NCBI RefSeq assembly: GCF_026625765.1
Contig: NZ_CP113062.1
Location: 2,480,001-2,544,000, forward strand
From: Frigoribacterium sp. SL97
Lineage (GTDB): Bacteria > Actinomycetota > Actinomycetes > Actinomycetales > Microbacteriaceae
Length of the DNA: 64,000 nucleotides
Direction: 5' to 3'
Shown: piece after piece, positions 52,510 to 63,616 of the stretch
Layout of the letters: each line of letters opens with the position of its first letter
Numbering within the stretch: position 1 is the stretch's first letter
Notes under the pieces: generated by a model
The model's database searches: none
The model's input: the letters and a program-made list of their open reading frames with translations, nothing else
Told to the model about the DNA's origin: nothing
Translations under genes and position numbers: made by a program

Positions 52510-53661
52510 TCAGCGGGGGTCGCCCGGCGCCGGCAGTTTGCCGAGCCCCCGGGTGATCACCTCGGGTGACGACGCGAGGCAGACGCGGATCCACCCCTCG
52601 CCGCTCCGGCCGAACGCACTGCCCGGCGCGACCGCGACACGCTCCGACAACAGGAACCGCTCGGCCCACGCCGCCACGTCGCCCTGCGAGGCGTGGCTGA
52701 CGTCGATCCAGAGGTAGAAGGCGCCGGTGGGCTCGAGGTACCGGATGCCCCGCTCGTCGAGCAACGTCGTGGCGAGGTCGAGGTTGCTCCGATAGTGCTC
52801 GCGGGCGTCGGCCACGGGCTGGTGGTCCCCCACGACGGCGGCGAGGGCGGCGTGCTGGTCGGGCTCGGCGACGCAGCTGATGGCCGCCTCCTGGACCGTG
52901 CGCATCGTCTCCGCGAGGCCCTTGGGCGTCACGAGGTAGCCGACCCGCACGCCCGTCATGGCATAGGTCTTGCTCATCGAGAAGACGCTGAACACCCGGT
53001 CGTCGCCGTCGAGCGACGCCAGGCTGACGTGCTTCGGCCCGTAGGTGAAGTACTCGTAGACCTCGTCGCTGATGACCCAGAGGTCGTGCCGGCGGGCGAA
53101 GTCCAGCAAGCGCCGCAGCGTCTCCTCCGGATAGACGACGCCGAGCGGGTTCGACGGGCTGTTCACGATGAGGGCACGGGTGCGGTCGCCGACGAGGTTC
53201 TCGAGTTCGTCGAGGTCGGGGTGGAAGCCGAGCTCGGGGGCCAACGTGTAGGGCACGGGCACGGCGTCGAGCATGTGGGCGTTCATCGTGAACGTCGTGT
53301 AGCCGGGGTCCGGCACCAGCACCTCGTCGCCGGCCGCGAGCAGCAGTCCCATCGTCTGGTGCAGGGCCTGCGTCCCCCCGACGGTGACCCAGACCTGCTC
53401 GAGGTCCACGTGCACGTCGTTCTCCCGGGCGAGTTTGTCCACGAGCGCCTCGCGCAGGGCCGGGATGCCGCCGTTCGGCGTGTAGTCGGTGCGGTCGTCG
53501 GCCCAGGCGCGGCGTGCGGCGTCGGCGATGTGGCGGGCGACGGGCACGTCGGGTTCGCCCACCACGAGCATGTCGACGCCGTCGAGCTGCGCCGCGAGCT
53601 CGTAGACCCGACGGATTCCGGAAGCGGGCACGGTGGTCATGTGGGGTGCGAGCTGAGGCAT
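52510..53661 (-). CDS. Class I/II pyridoxal-phosphate aminotransferase
   Basis: The 383-residue protein is a fold-type I aminotransferase of the aspartate/alanine type. It has DYTPNGGIPALREAL at 59-73, VNSPSNPLGVVYP with the substrate Asn, the PLP aspartate D199 in VISDEVYEYF, Schiff-base K231 in FSMSKTYAM, and the carboxylate-binding Arg in GWIRVCLASSP. The amino-acid substrate cannot be named. ATG 53661 lies six bases after TACCGT (53673-53668), fixing the start and indicating a leaderless message. The gene is convergent with nothing and precedes DUF4190 by a short gap. Confidence 0.9.
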   Translation of the reverse strand: MPQLAPHMTTVPASGIRRVYELAAQLDGVDMLVVGEPDVPVARHIADAARRAWADDRTDYTPNGGIPALREALVDKLARENDVHVDLEQVWVTVGGTQALHQTMGLLLAAGDEVLVPDPGYTTFTMNAHMLDAVPVPYTLAPELGFHPDLDELENLVGDRTRALIVNSPSNPLGVVYPEETLRRLLDFARRHDLWVISDEVYEYFTYGPKHVSLASLDGDDRVFSVFSMSKTYAMTGVRVGYLVTPKGLAETMRTVQEAAISCVAEPDQHAALAAVVGDHQPVADAREHYRSNLDLATTLLDERGIRYLEPTGAFYLWIDVSHASQGDVAAWAERFLLSERVAVAPGSAFGRSGEGWIRVCLASSPEVITRGLGKLPAPGDPR

Positions 53662-53667
53662 GATGGC

Positions 53668-53673
53668 ACGGTA
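53668..53673 (-). promoter_or_regulatory. -10 box for the leaderless aminotransferase gene
   Basis: TACCGT on the minus strand, six bases before ATG 53661. Confidence 0.55.
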
Positions 53674-53710
53674 CCCCGCACGACACGGCACGCCGACCGG
53701 TCGACGTTCG

Positions 53711-53739
53711 TTGAGAGTCGGGCTCGCTGCTGGTAACGT
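53711..53739 (+). promoter_or_regulatory. Promoter of rpsT
   Basis: TTGAGA (53711-53716), 17 bases, TAACGT (53734-53739): the best -35/-10 pair in the window. It leaves a 5' leader of about 160 bases before the GTG of rpsT, long enough for S20 autoregulation. Confidence 0.75.
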
Positions 53740-53904
53740 TGCCTGTTGGCTTGCGCGTTACGTCTGCAGTGGCGGAACGCGATCGCAGCCGAGAGCCGCT
53801 CCGGTGGCCATCACCGGCGGCAGCACCGGGTCGACCGATTCACGTCGGTCGGACGCTCGGCTGGCGCACATCGTCCGATACTCAGAATCCAGAAAGTAGT
53901 TCAC

Positions 53905-54165
53905 GTGGCAAACATCAAGTCGCAGATCAAGCGCATCGGCACCAACAAGAAGGCCCAGGACCGCAACCGCGCCGTCAAGAGCGAGCTCAAGACCGCCGTC
54001 CGCGCCACCCGCGAGGCCATCGCCGCCGGCGACAAGGACAAGGCCACCTCGGCTCTGCTCCTCGCGTCGAAGAAGCTCGACAAGGCCGCCAGCAAGGGCG
54101 TCATCCACCAGAACCAGGCCGCGAACCGCAAGTCGTCCATCGCGAAGCAGGTCGGCGCCCTCTAG
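53905..54165 (+). CDS. rpsT: 30S ribosomal protein S20
   Basis: The 86-residue basic protein binds 16S rRNA early in 30S assembly. ANIKSQIKRIGTNKKAQDRN and KAASKGVIHQNQAANRKSS match S20 throughout. GTG 53905 is used, with no strong Shine-Dalgarno sequence (AGAAAG 11 bases upstream). E. coli S20 uses UUG and represses itself, so a weak start is in keeping. It stands alone between convergent/divergent minus-strand genes. Confidence 0.96.
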   Translation: MANIKSQIKRIGTNKKAQDRNRAVKSELKTAVRATREAIAAGDKDKATSALLLASKKLDKAASKGVIHQNQAANRKSSIAKQVGAL

Positions 54166-54191
54166 GCTCCCCTCCCCCGAGCCCCCGGGCT

Positions 54192-54237
54192 CGACGACGA
54201 AGGCCCCGTCTCGATCGAGACGGGGCCTTCGTCGTCG
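54192..54237. terminator. Bidirectional terminator between rpsT and holA
   Basis: A perfect 46-base palindrome: CGACGACGAAGGCCCCGTCTC, GATCGA centre, and the complement. It would form a 21-base-pair stem on either strand. It closes both rpsT (plus) and holA (minus). Confidence 0.85.
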
Positions 54238-54282
54238 CGGTTCGCCCGCAGGACAGGCGACCGGACGGTCAGGAGGCGCGAC

Positions 54283-55317
54283 TCACGACAGCAGCGAACC
54301 GCGCGTCGAGATCATGGTCACCATCCGCTCGAGCGCGTACACCGGATCGCGCTCGGCGCCCTTGACGGCCGCGTCGGTCTCGGCGAGCAGCTCGATGCAC
54401 CGGCCCAGCCCGTCCTCGGTCCAGCCCCGGAGGTCTCGTTGTGCCCGTTCGACCTGCCACGGGGCGAGTCCGAAGCGCGAGGCGAGTTGACCCGAGCCGC
54501 CGTAGGAGCCCTGCACCTTGGCCATGGTGCGGATCTTCATCGCGAACGCCGCCACCACGGGCACGGGATCGGCCCCGGTCGACAACGCGTGGCGGAGCAG
54601 GACCAGAGCCTCGCCCTGCTGACCCGCGATGGCCGCGTCGGCCACCTTGAAGGCGTTGGTCTCGACCCGACCCGAGTAGTACTTCTCGACCGTGGCCTCG
54701 GTGATCTCGGCCGCGGCGTCGCTGATCAGCTGCTGGCACGCGCTGGCGAGCTCGGCCAGGTCGTCGTTGAAAGCCGTCACGAGCGCCCGGAGGGCCCCCT
54801 GCGAGATGCGACGCCGTTCGGCGGCGAACTCGGCGGCCGCGAACTCGAGCTTCTCGGTGTCTTTCTTGAGCTCGGCGCAGACGACCTCGAGCCCGCCGCC
54901 GGTGCCGCCCCGGACGGCGTCGAGCAGCTTCTTGCCGCGGACCCCGCCACCGTGGCGCAACACGAGGGTCGTGTCGTCGGCGGGCGTGTCGAGGTAGCGC
55001 AGCGTTTCGGTGAGGAAGGCGTCGGTGCACTTCTCGACGTTCGAGACGCGGATGAGACGGGGCTCGGCGAAGAGCGACGGGCTCGCCAGCGTCACGAGCT
55101 CGCCGGGCTGGTAATGGTCGGCCTCGAGGTCGTGCACCTCGAGGCTGGGGTCTTCGGCGACGAGCTGGTCGCGCAGCTGGCGCGAGGCACGGTCGGCGAG
55201 GAACTGCTCGGGCCCGCTCACGAGCACCACGGCCGCGGGGCGGATCTTGTCCCACCCGACCTGGTCGATCGCGACCGAGGCCTTCTTCGCCGTCTTGCCA
55301 CTCGCTCGCGCTGCCAT
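54283..55317 (-). CDS. holA: DNA polymerase III subunit delta
   Basis: HolA is the clamp-loader subunit that opens the beta clamp. The 344-residue protein from ATG 55317 (after AGAGG) has the family pattern: VVLVSGPEQFLADRASRQLR, LFAEPRLIRVSNVEKC, RRISQGALRALVTAFNDDLA, YYSGRVETNAFKVADA and MAKVQGSYGGSGQLASRFGL. No stop codon separates it from the frame of comEC upstream, so it is formally the C-terminal third of a longer ORF (54283-57768). A TAGCAT motif and GGAGG 55 bases upstream could give it its own transcript. Confidence 0.94.
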   Translation of the reverse strand: MAARASGKTAKKASVAIDQVGWDKIRPAAVVLVSGPEQFLADRASRQLRDQLVAEDPSLEVHDLEADHYQPGELVTLASPSLFAEPRLIRVSNVEKCTDAFLTETLRYLDTPADDTTLVLRHGGGVRGKKLLDAVRGGTGGGLEVVCAELKKDTEKLEFAAAEFAAERRRISQGALRALVTAFNDDLAELASACQQLISDAAAEITEATVEKYYSGRVETNAFKVADAAIAGQQGEALVLLRHALSTGADPVPVVAAFAMKIRTMAKVQGSYGGSGQLASRFGLAPWQVERAQRDLRGWTEDGLGRCIELLAETDAAVKGAERDPVYALERMVTMISTRGSLLS

Positions 55318-57768
55318 GCTGCCTCTCGGACGTCGTCCCACGGACGCGGGGCCCGCCGCGCCTCCTCCGATGCTAGAGGACGCCACCGACGTGTCGGACG
55401 CGCGATCTCGACCCGCGGACCCCGCGTGCTCCCGCCAGATCCGCAGGCCGACGTCGCCGCCGTCACGGCCGACGGGCGTGACGGCGGCCTGACCGGCCTC
55501 GTCGCTGCGGACCACGACTCCCCCGCCGTCCCGGACCAGGTCGAGCGCGACGTCGGTCGGGTGCCCGTAGGAGTTGTCGGCCCCCACGCCGACCAGGCCG
55601 ACGCGGGCCGACACCCGCTCGTACAACTCGGCGTGCTGGTCCGCCGACCCGTGGTGCGAGACCTTCAGGACGTCGACCCGCCCGAGCCCCTCGTCGCCGT
55701 CGGGTGACGAGGCCAGACGGCGTTGGGCGGTCTCACCGAGATCGCCGAGGGCCAGCAGGGAGAGGCAGCCGACCCGGCAGGACCCGCCAGGGTCGAGGCG
55801 CACCACGAGGCTGGCGTCGTTGCCCGCCGGGGTCGCGGAGGGCGGCCAGAGGAGCCGCCACGTGTGGTCGCCGAGGCGTCCCCGGGTGCCGACCCGCGCC
55901 TCCTGGACCTCGGCGCCACCGCCGCGCAGGGCGGTCACGACCTCGGCGTCGTCCGAGCGCCCCACGGGCCCGACGAGGGCCGTGCCGACCCGGCCGACGA
56001 CCGAGCCGATCGCCCCGACGTGGTCACGGTCGAAGTGGGTGAGCACGAGCAGGTCGACGTGGCGCACGCCGAACGTCGAGAGGCAGCGGTCGACGGCGGC
56101 CTCGTCGTCACCCACGTCGATCAGGGCGACGGCCCGCGCGCTCCGGACGAGCACGGCGTCGCCCTGCCCCACGTCGCACTGGGCGACGACCCAGTCGTCG
56201 GGAACGGAGGCGCGGGTCACCACGGTGCGCCCGCCCACCACCCCGACGGTGGCCACCAGCACGCCCACCAGCAGCGTCGTCGCGACGGCCCGCAGGCGGC
56301 CGCGGGCCCGGGCCACCACGGCGACCACGACGAGGGCCGTCACGCCGACCAGGGAGGCGACGCCGAGCGCCGAGGCGTCCCACCCGACTCGCGTGCCCGG
56401 CCAGGTCGACGCCGACCGGGCGACGGCCGCGACCCAGGACGACGGCAGCCACGAGGCCCACGCGACGGCCGCGGCGGTCGCGGGCGCCCAGGGCGCGAGC
56501 ACGCAGACGACGAGCCCACCCACGGTCGCCACCGGAGCCGCCGGGCCGGCCAGCACGTTCGCGGCGACGCCGTGCAGGGCGATGCTCGGTTCGAGGGCGA
56601 GCAGCACGGGCTGGCAGGCGAGCTGCGCGGCCGTGGGGACGGCGAGGGCCGCCGCCACCGGTGCGGGCACGAGGCGCGCCAGCAGGGCGGTCAGCGGCCC
56701 TCCGAGCACGACGAGCCCCGACGTCGCGAGGACCGACAGGACGAAGGCGAGGTCGCGGGCCAACCACGGGTCCGCGAACAGCAGCCCGGCGACCGCCAGC
56801 GCGATCACGGGCACACCGGCGATCGGCCGGGCGACGGCGAGGTGCACGAGGACGAGCACCGCCATGACGGTGGCCCGGACGATGCTCGGCTCGGGCGTGA
56901 CGAGCACGACGAACGCGACCAACACGACGACGGCCATCGCGAGTCGCAGCAACCGCGGGACCCTCAGCACCGACCCGACGAGCACCACGAGTGCGACCAG
57001 CACGGCGCAGTTCGAGCCCGACACGGCCGTCAGGTGGCTGAGCGACGCCTGCGTCATGACGTCGTCGAGGTCGTCGGGCACCCCCGACGTGTCGCCGATC
57101 GCGAGCCCGGGCAGCAGGGCCCCGCCGTCACCCGGCAGGTCTGCGGCCACGGCACGGAAGGCCGAGCGGAGCCCGTTCGACCAGGCCGACGTCCGCCCGG
57201 GCTCGGCGCGGACGCCGAGCGGCTCGACCGCCCGCCCCTCGAACGCGACCGACTCGCCGTACCTCACCGGGCCCAGGACGAGCCGGGCCGACACCCGGGC
57301 CCCGATCTCGGCCGACCGGCGACCGTCGAGGCGCGCCCCGAACACCCGCACCGGGACGCGGTCCCCGAGGGCCACGGTCCCCGCGCCGACGTCGAGTCGG
57401 TCGACCGACATCGTCAGGACGTCGGACCGCGCCTCGACCCGGTCGAGCAGGCGCCCCTCGACGGTGACCGCGTGCCCCACCGACGTCGTGAGCCCCGACG
57501 GGTGACGGCGGTCGTCGCGCACCGCCGCCTGGCCCGTGAGCCCGGCACACGCCCCGGCACTCAGGGCCACCACCAGCAGGACCTGCCCGGCGGCGAGGGC
57601 GCCCACCCGCGCCACGAGCACGAGCCCGACCGCGACGACGCAGACGACGAGGGCGACGGCGGCCACGACGGGCGACAGCCCCGGCCGGGTCGAACCCACG
57701 GCGAGCCCGACCCACGCCACGGCCACCGGCACCCCGAGCCGCAGGTCGAGGGCGCGACCGGGCGTCAC
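54283..57768 (-). CDS. comEC: ComEC/Rec2 competence membrane protein, open through holA (ComEC-HolA continuous frame)
   Basis: The frame begins at GTG 57768, overlapping the comEA stop (GTGA). Residues 1-510 are the ComEC membrane domain, with about ten helices and the TAVSGSNCAVLVALVVLVGS core. About 520-790 is the extracellular metallo-beta-lactamase-like domain, with LVLTHFDRDHVGAIGSVVGR (HxxxDH present), DVLKVSHHGSADQHAELYER and an end at IWREHAG. The channel takes single-stranded DNA into the cell. About 30 low-complexity residues lead without a stop into HolA, giving 1,161 codons. A TAG at 55375-55373 exists one frame away, so one missing base upstream could have removed the normal stop. 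I regard two separate proteins as the likelier truth. Confidence 0.85.
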   Translation of the reverse strand: MTPGRALDLRLGVPVAVAWVGLAVGSTRPGLSPVVAAVALVVCVVAVGLVLVARVGALAAGQVLLVVALSAGACAGLTGQAAVRDDRRHPSGLTTSVGHAVTVEGRLLDRVEARSDVLTMSVDRLDVGAGTVALGDRVPVRVFGARLDGRRSAEIGARVSARLVLGPVRYGESVAFEGRAVEPLGVRAEPGRTSAWSNGLRSAFRAVAADLPGDGGALLPGLAIGDTSGVPDDLDDVMTQASLSHLTAVSGSNCAVLVALVVLVGSVLRVPRLLRLAMAVVVLVAFVVLVTPEPSIVRATVMAVLVLVHLAVARPIAGVPVIALAVAGLLFADPWLARDLAFVLSVLATSGLVVLGGPLTALLARLVPAPVAAALAVPTAAQLACQPVLLALEPSIALHGVAANVLAGPAAPVATVGGLVVCVLAPWAPATAAAVAWASWLPSSWVAAVARSASTWPGTRVGWDASALGVASLVGVTALVVVAVVARARGRLRAVATTLLVGVLVATVGVVGGRTVVTRASVPDDWVVAQCDVGQGDAVLVRSARAVALIDVGDDEAAVDRCLSTFGVRHVDLLVLTHFDRDHVGAIGSVVGRVGTALVGPVGRSDDAEVVTALRGGGAEVQEARVGTRGRLGDHTWRLLWPPSATPAGNDASLVVRLDPGGSCRVGCLSLLALGDLGETAQRRLASSPDGDEGLGRVDVLKVSHHGSADQHAELYERVSARVGLVGVGADNSYGHPTDVALDLVRDGGGVVVRSDEAGQAAVTPVGRDGGDVGLRIWREHAGSAGRDRASDTSVASSSIGGGAAGPASVGRRPRGSMAARASGKTAKKASVAIDQVGWDKIRPAAVVLVSGPEQFLADRASRQLRDQLVAEDPSLEVHDLEADHYQPGELVTLASPSLFAEPRLIRVSNVEKCTDAFLTETLRYLDTPADDTTLVLRHGGGVRGKKLLDAVRGGTGGGLEVVCAELKKDTEKLEFAAAEFAAERRRISQGALRALVTAFNDDLAELASACQQLISDAAAEITEATVEKYYSGRVETNAFKVADAAIAGQQGEALVLLRHALSTGADPVPVVAAFAMKIRTMAKVQGSYGGSGQLASRFGLAPWQVERAQRDLRGWTEDGLGRCIELLAETDAAVKGAERDPVYALERMVTMISTRGSLLS

Positions 57769-58469
57769 ACCCGCACCCGCTCGCGCAGTGCCTCGAGCGT
57801 CTTCGGACCGATGCCCGGCACCCCCAGCAGGTCGTCGACGCTGCGGAAGCGTCCGTTCTCGTCACGCCAGGACAGGATCGCCGCCGCGGTCGCCGGCCCC
57901 ACCCCGGGCAGCGTCTGCAACGCGGCGTCGTCCGCGAGGTTGAGGTCGACCGTCCCGCCACCGGTCGCCGTCCCGCCACCGGTCGCCGTTCCCCCCGCGG
58001 CCGGTCCACCCGCCGCCGCGTCACCACCACCCGCCACCCCGTCGTCCGCGGTCTCACCGACGGCCGGCACCCGCAGCTGCTCGCCGTCGACCAGCACCCG
58101 CGCGAGGTTGACCGCCGCCTGGTCGGCCTCGTCCGTGAACCCGCCGGCCGCCGCGACCACGTCGACGACGCGGGCGCCGTGCGGCAGTTCGTACAGACCG
58201 GGCGCCGCCACCCGGCCGTGCACGTGCACGAAGACGACCGAGGCACCCGCGGGAGATGCGGTGCCGGCCCCTGCCCCGGCCTCGGCCCCGGTGCCCGGCT
58301 CGACGGTCACGAGCTCGTCCGCCGCGCCTCCTCGGGTGGCGAAGGCCGACACGGCGACGCTCACCGCCAGCACGACGAAGAGCAGGACGACGACCGCCCC
58401 GACCCCCACGCGCCACCGCGGACCACCCGGCTCGGACGGGTCGACGGCGGTGCGGAAGCTGACGGTCAT
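57765..58469 (-). CDS. comEA: ComEA family DNA-binding protein
   Basis: The 234-residue protein has one N-terminal membrane helix (about 24-45), a flexible Ala/Gly linker, a SLBB domain (VVFVHVHGRVAAPGLYELPH) and a second Gly/Thr-rich linker. Two helix-hairpin-helix motifs close it (LQTLPGVGPATAAAILSWR, LLGVPGIGPKTLEALRERV). It holds incoming DNA at the cell surface for ComEC. ATG 58469 lies eight bases after TACCGT, a near-leaderless arrangement. Confidence 0.93.
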   Translation of the reverse strand: MTVSFRTAVDPSEPGGPRWRVGVGAVVVLLFVVLAVSVAVSAFATRGGAADELVTVEPGTGAEAGAGAGTASPAGASVVFVHVHGRVAAPGLYELPHGARVVDVVAAAGGFTDEADQAAVNLARVLVDGEQLRVPAVGETADDGVAGGGDAAAGGPAAGGTATGGGTATGGGTVDLNLADDAALQTLPGVGPATAAAILSWRDENGRFRSVDDLLGVPGIGPKTLEALRERVRV

Positions 58470-58510
58470 GACCCGTCACGGTACGAGCGCCCATCGCGCC
58501 GCACGGACGA

Positions 58511-58544
58511 CGACGGCCGCCCTGGGGAGCCAGGGCGGCCGTCG
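58511..58544 (-). terminator. Terminator of leuS
   Basis: CGACGGCCGCCCTGG and its exact complement form a 15-base-pair stem with a GGAG loop, 29 bases past the leuS stop. Confidence 0.8.
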
Positions 58545-58572
58545 ACGAGTGGGGACGAGACGCCCCGAGTAC

Positions 58573-61197
<2,625 letters not shown>

Positions 61198-61276
61198 TGC
61201 TGGCAGTCGGTGCGGTGGGGGTGGACCGTCCGTGCGAGGGCACGGCGACGTGCGCCGGGCTCGGCGATCCTCGCCA

Positions 61277-61282
61277 AGGCTA
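61277..61282 (-). promoter_or_regulatory. -10 box of leuS
   Basis: TAGCCT on the minus strand, the same hexamer as that before the leuA leader peptide, here about 80 bases upstream of the coding start. Confidence 0.4.
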
Positions 61283-61299
61283 CCGAACGGCACGCGCCG

Positions 61300-62723
61300 T
61301 CACGACATGCGGACCAGGGCCCCGTCGGCGTCACGGACGCCGAGCACGGCGAGCAGGGCCGCCGCCTTGAGCTCGACCTCGTCGCGTTCGTCGACCGGCA
61401 CCGACGAGATGGTGATGCCGCCGCCCACCCCGACGCGAGCACCCGCCGGTCGCGCGGGCCGTCCCGCACCCGCCGCCCGGGCCCCGTGGACGACGATCGA
61501 GCGGATGGTCATCGCCAGGCTCGCCGAGCCGTCGCGCCCGAGCCAGCCGGTCGCACCCGAGTAGACCCCCCGGGGCGCTCCTTCGAGGTCGGCGAGCAGT
61601 TCGACGGCCCGTCGCTTCGGGGCACCGGTCATCGACCCGGCGGGGAAGGCCGCCTCGACGACGTCGGCCGCGGTGCACCCCGCCCCGAGACGGGCCCGCA
61701 CCGTGCTGACGAGCTGGTGGACGTGCTCGTACGAGTGCACGGCGAGCAGCTCGGACACCTCGACCGTGCCGAGCAGGGCCACCCGGGCGAGGTCGTTGCG
61801 GACCAGGTCGACGATCATGACGTTCTCGGCGCGCTCCTTCTCGCTCTCGACGAGCTCGCGCGCGAGCACCGTGTCGTCGGCGCCCGACCCGCGGCGTCGC
61901 GTGCCCTTGATCGGCGCCGACGACACCCGGCCGTCGGCCGTCACCTCGACGAACGACTCGGGCGACGCCCCGACGACGGCCACGTCGCCGATGCGCACGA
62001 ACGACGCGTGCGGCGCCGGCGAGGACCGACGGAGGCGCGCGAAGGCCTCGAGCGCGTCCACCGGCCCCACGACGTCGACGGCCGTGGTCAGGCAGAGCTG
62101 GTACGCCTCGCCGGCCGCGATGGCCCGCCGACACCCCTCGATCAGGTCGAGGTACTCGTCGGGGCGGTGCCGCCAGCGGGCGATGGGCGGGGCGGCGCCC
62201 CCGAGGAGGCGCGGGTCGGCCCGGGCACCGGAGGCTCGGGCGGCACGTCGGCCCAGGTCTCGACCAGGGAGGACGCCCACGGGTCGCCGGCCCGCGCGAC
62301 GGCCTCGACCGAGCGTGCGGCGTGGTCGAAGACCAGGGCACGGTCGACGTCGAGCAGGGCGAGGTCGGCGGGGTCCCCGTCGGCGGCAACGGTGGAGGCG
62401 GTGGCTGCCCGCCGGTGCCCCTCGGTGGCGTCGCGGTCGAGCAGCCGGCAGCCGAAGCCGTAGCCGAGCCAGCCGGCCCAACCGAGGGGATGGCTGTCGG
62501 GCTCGACGTCGAGCAGGTCGTCACGCACCGCCTGCCAGAGCCGGTCGGCGCCGCCGTCGCGGACGTCGCCCGTCGCGGCCCGACCCCACCCGACGACCGA
62601 GCGGCCCCGCACGGCGCCCACCCCGGCGTCGCGCCAGACCACGTCGCCGGTCGCGGCCAGGTGCCGGACGACGGCCTCGGGGTCGCGCCACGGCAGGGAG
62701 GAACGGACGACCGCGGGACGCAT
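61300..62723 (-). pseudogene. pabB: Aminodeoxychorismate synthase component I (PabB), apparently frameshifted
   Basis: The N-terminal 170 codons are in the frame of ATG 62723 (MRPAVVRSSLPWRDPEAVVR, GWAGWLGYGFGCRLLDRD). The catalytic part is one frame away from about 62200 to the stop at 61300. The junction is a run of five C (62198-62202); six would join SGGAAPPIARWRHRPDEYLD into one ORF of about 475 residues. PIKGTRRRG has Lys where TrpE has Ala, so PabB and not anthranilate synthase is indicated; MIVDLVRNDLARV and AGSMTGAPK are also intact. The break lies in a GGAGGCGCG repeat. As folate synthesis needs it, a sequencing indel is plausible. A TAGGAT box lies seven bases before the ATG. Confidence 0.8.
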
Positions 62724-62735
62724 ACCCTTGATCCT

Positions 62736-62759
62736 ATGAGCGGAGACCCGACCCGATGA
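62736..62759 (+). CDS. Seven-codon upstream ORF of pabC
   Basis: MSGDPTR begins at an ATG seven bases after TACCCT (62723-62728), as for a leaderless transcript, and its TGA overlaps the pabC ATG as ATGA. The peptide copies the MSG start of the real gene. It may act as a translation starter for pabC, or it may be the remnant of an older start. Confidence 0.35.
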   Translation: MSGDPTR

Positions 62760-63583
62760 GTGGCGAGCGGCCGGGTGGTGACGTGCTGCACGTCTGGCAG
62801 GGCGACGAGCTGGCGACGCGCGGGGGCGGAGGGGCGGCGGACGCCGACCCGCGCCTCCTCGTGGCGGACTCGTGGCTGGTCGACGACGGCTCGGTGCTGG
62901 CCCTCGACGTGCACCGCGACCGGTTCGCCGGGTCGGTCGCCGAGGTGCCCGGGTCGCCCGACGCGGACGAGGTGTCGGCGTTCTGGACGGCGGCCCTCGC
63001 GGTCCTCCCCCGGACGGGAGCCTGGTTCCCCCGCGTCGAGCTCGGCGCAGGCGACGGAGCCGAGGACGGCGACCGGGCACGGCTGCGGCTGCGCCTCCGT
63101 CCCGCTCCCCCGCGCCACCGCTCGGTCGTCCTCGCCACGGCCGACCGGGACCCCCGCACGCGACCGACGGTCAAGGGGCCCGACCTCGCCGCCCTCGGCT
63201 CGCTCGTCTCCGAGGCGCGGTCCCGAGGGGCCGGCGAGGCCGTGCTGCTCTCGCCCGAGGGGCACATCGTCGAAGGCGCCTGGAGCTCGATCGTCTGGTG
63301 GCGCGGGGACGCCCTCTGCCTCCCGTCGGACGACCTGCCGCGCCTCCCGGGCGTCACGGTCCGCAGCCTGACGACGCTGGCCGCCGTCCTCGGCGTGGAC
63401 GTGCTGCACGACCGCACCCGGCCGGACGAGCTCGACGGGTTCGAGGTCTGGAGCCTCGGCGCACTGCACGGCATCCGCATCGTCACCGGCTGGATCGACG
63501 GCCCCGCACCCGCCGAGGAGCCGGGGCGCCTGGCGCTCTGGCGCGGCCGACTCGACCGCCTGCGACGACCGGTCGACGGCTGA
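62756..63583 (+). CDS. pabC: Aminotransferase class IV, probable aminodeoxychorismate lyase
   Basis: The 275-residue fold-type IV PLP enzyme would release p-aminobenzoate and pyruvate. The Schiff-base Lys is in TVKGPDLAALGSLV, the Glu in SPEGHIVEGAWSSIVWW, and LPRLPGVTVRSLTTLA is the phosphate-cup region. It is divergent from pabB over a 32-base gap, a pairing that supports the folate role over branched-chain or D-amino-acid transamination. The first 60 residues are shortened compared with E. coli. Confidence 0.82.
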   Translation: MSGERPGGDVLHVWQGDELATRGGGGAADADPRLLVADSWLVDDGSVLALDVHRDRFAGSVAEVPGSPDADEVSAFWTAALAVLPRTGAWFPRVELGAGDGAEDGDRARLRLRLRPAPPRHRSVVLATADRDPRTRPTVKGPDLAALGSLVSEARSRGAGEAVLLSPEGHIVEGAWSSIVWWRGDALCLPSDDLPRLPGVTVRSLTTLAAVLGVDVLHDRTRPDELDGFEVWSLGALHGIRIVTGWIDGPAPAEEPGRLALWRGRLDRLRRPVDG

Positions 63584-63616
63584 CCCCCACCGGGACGCGA
63601 TCGGTGCCTCGACGCG

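Noticed and set aside
61198..61282. T-box riboswitch before leuS
   Set aside because: The leader is only about 80 bases and I find no T-box core or specifier loop.
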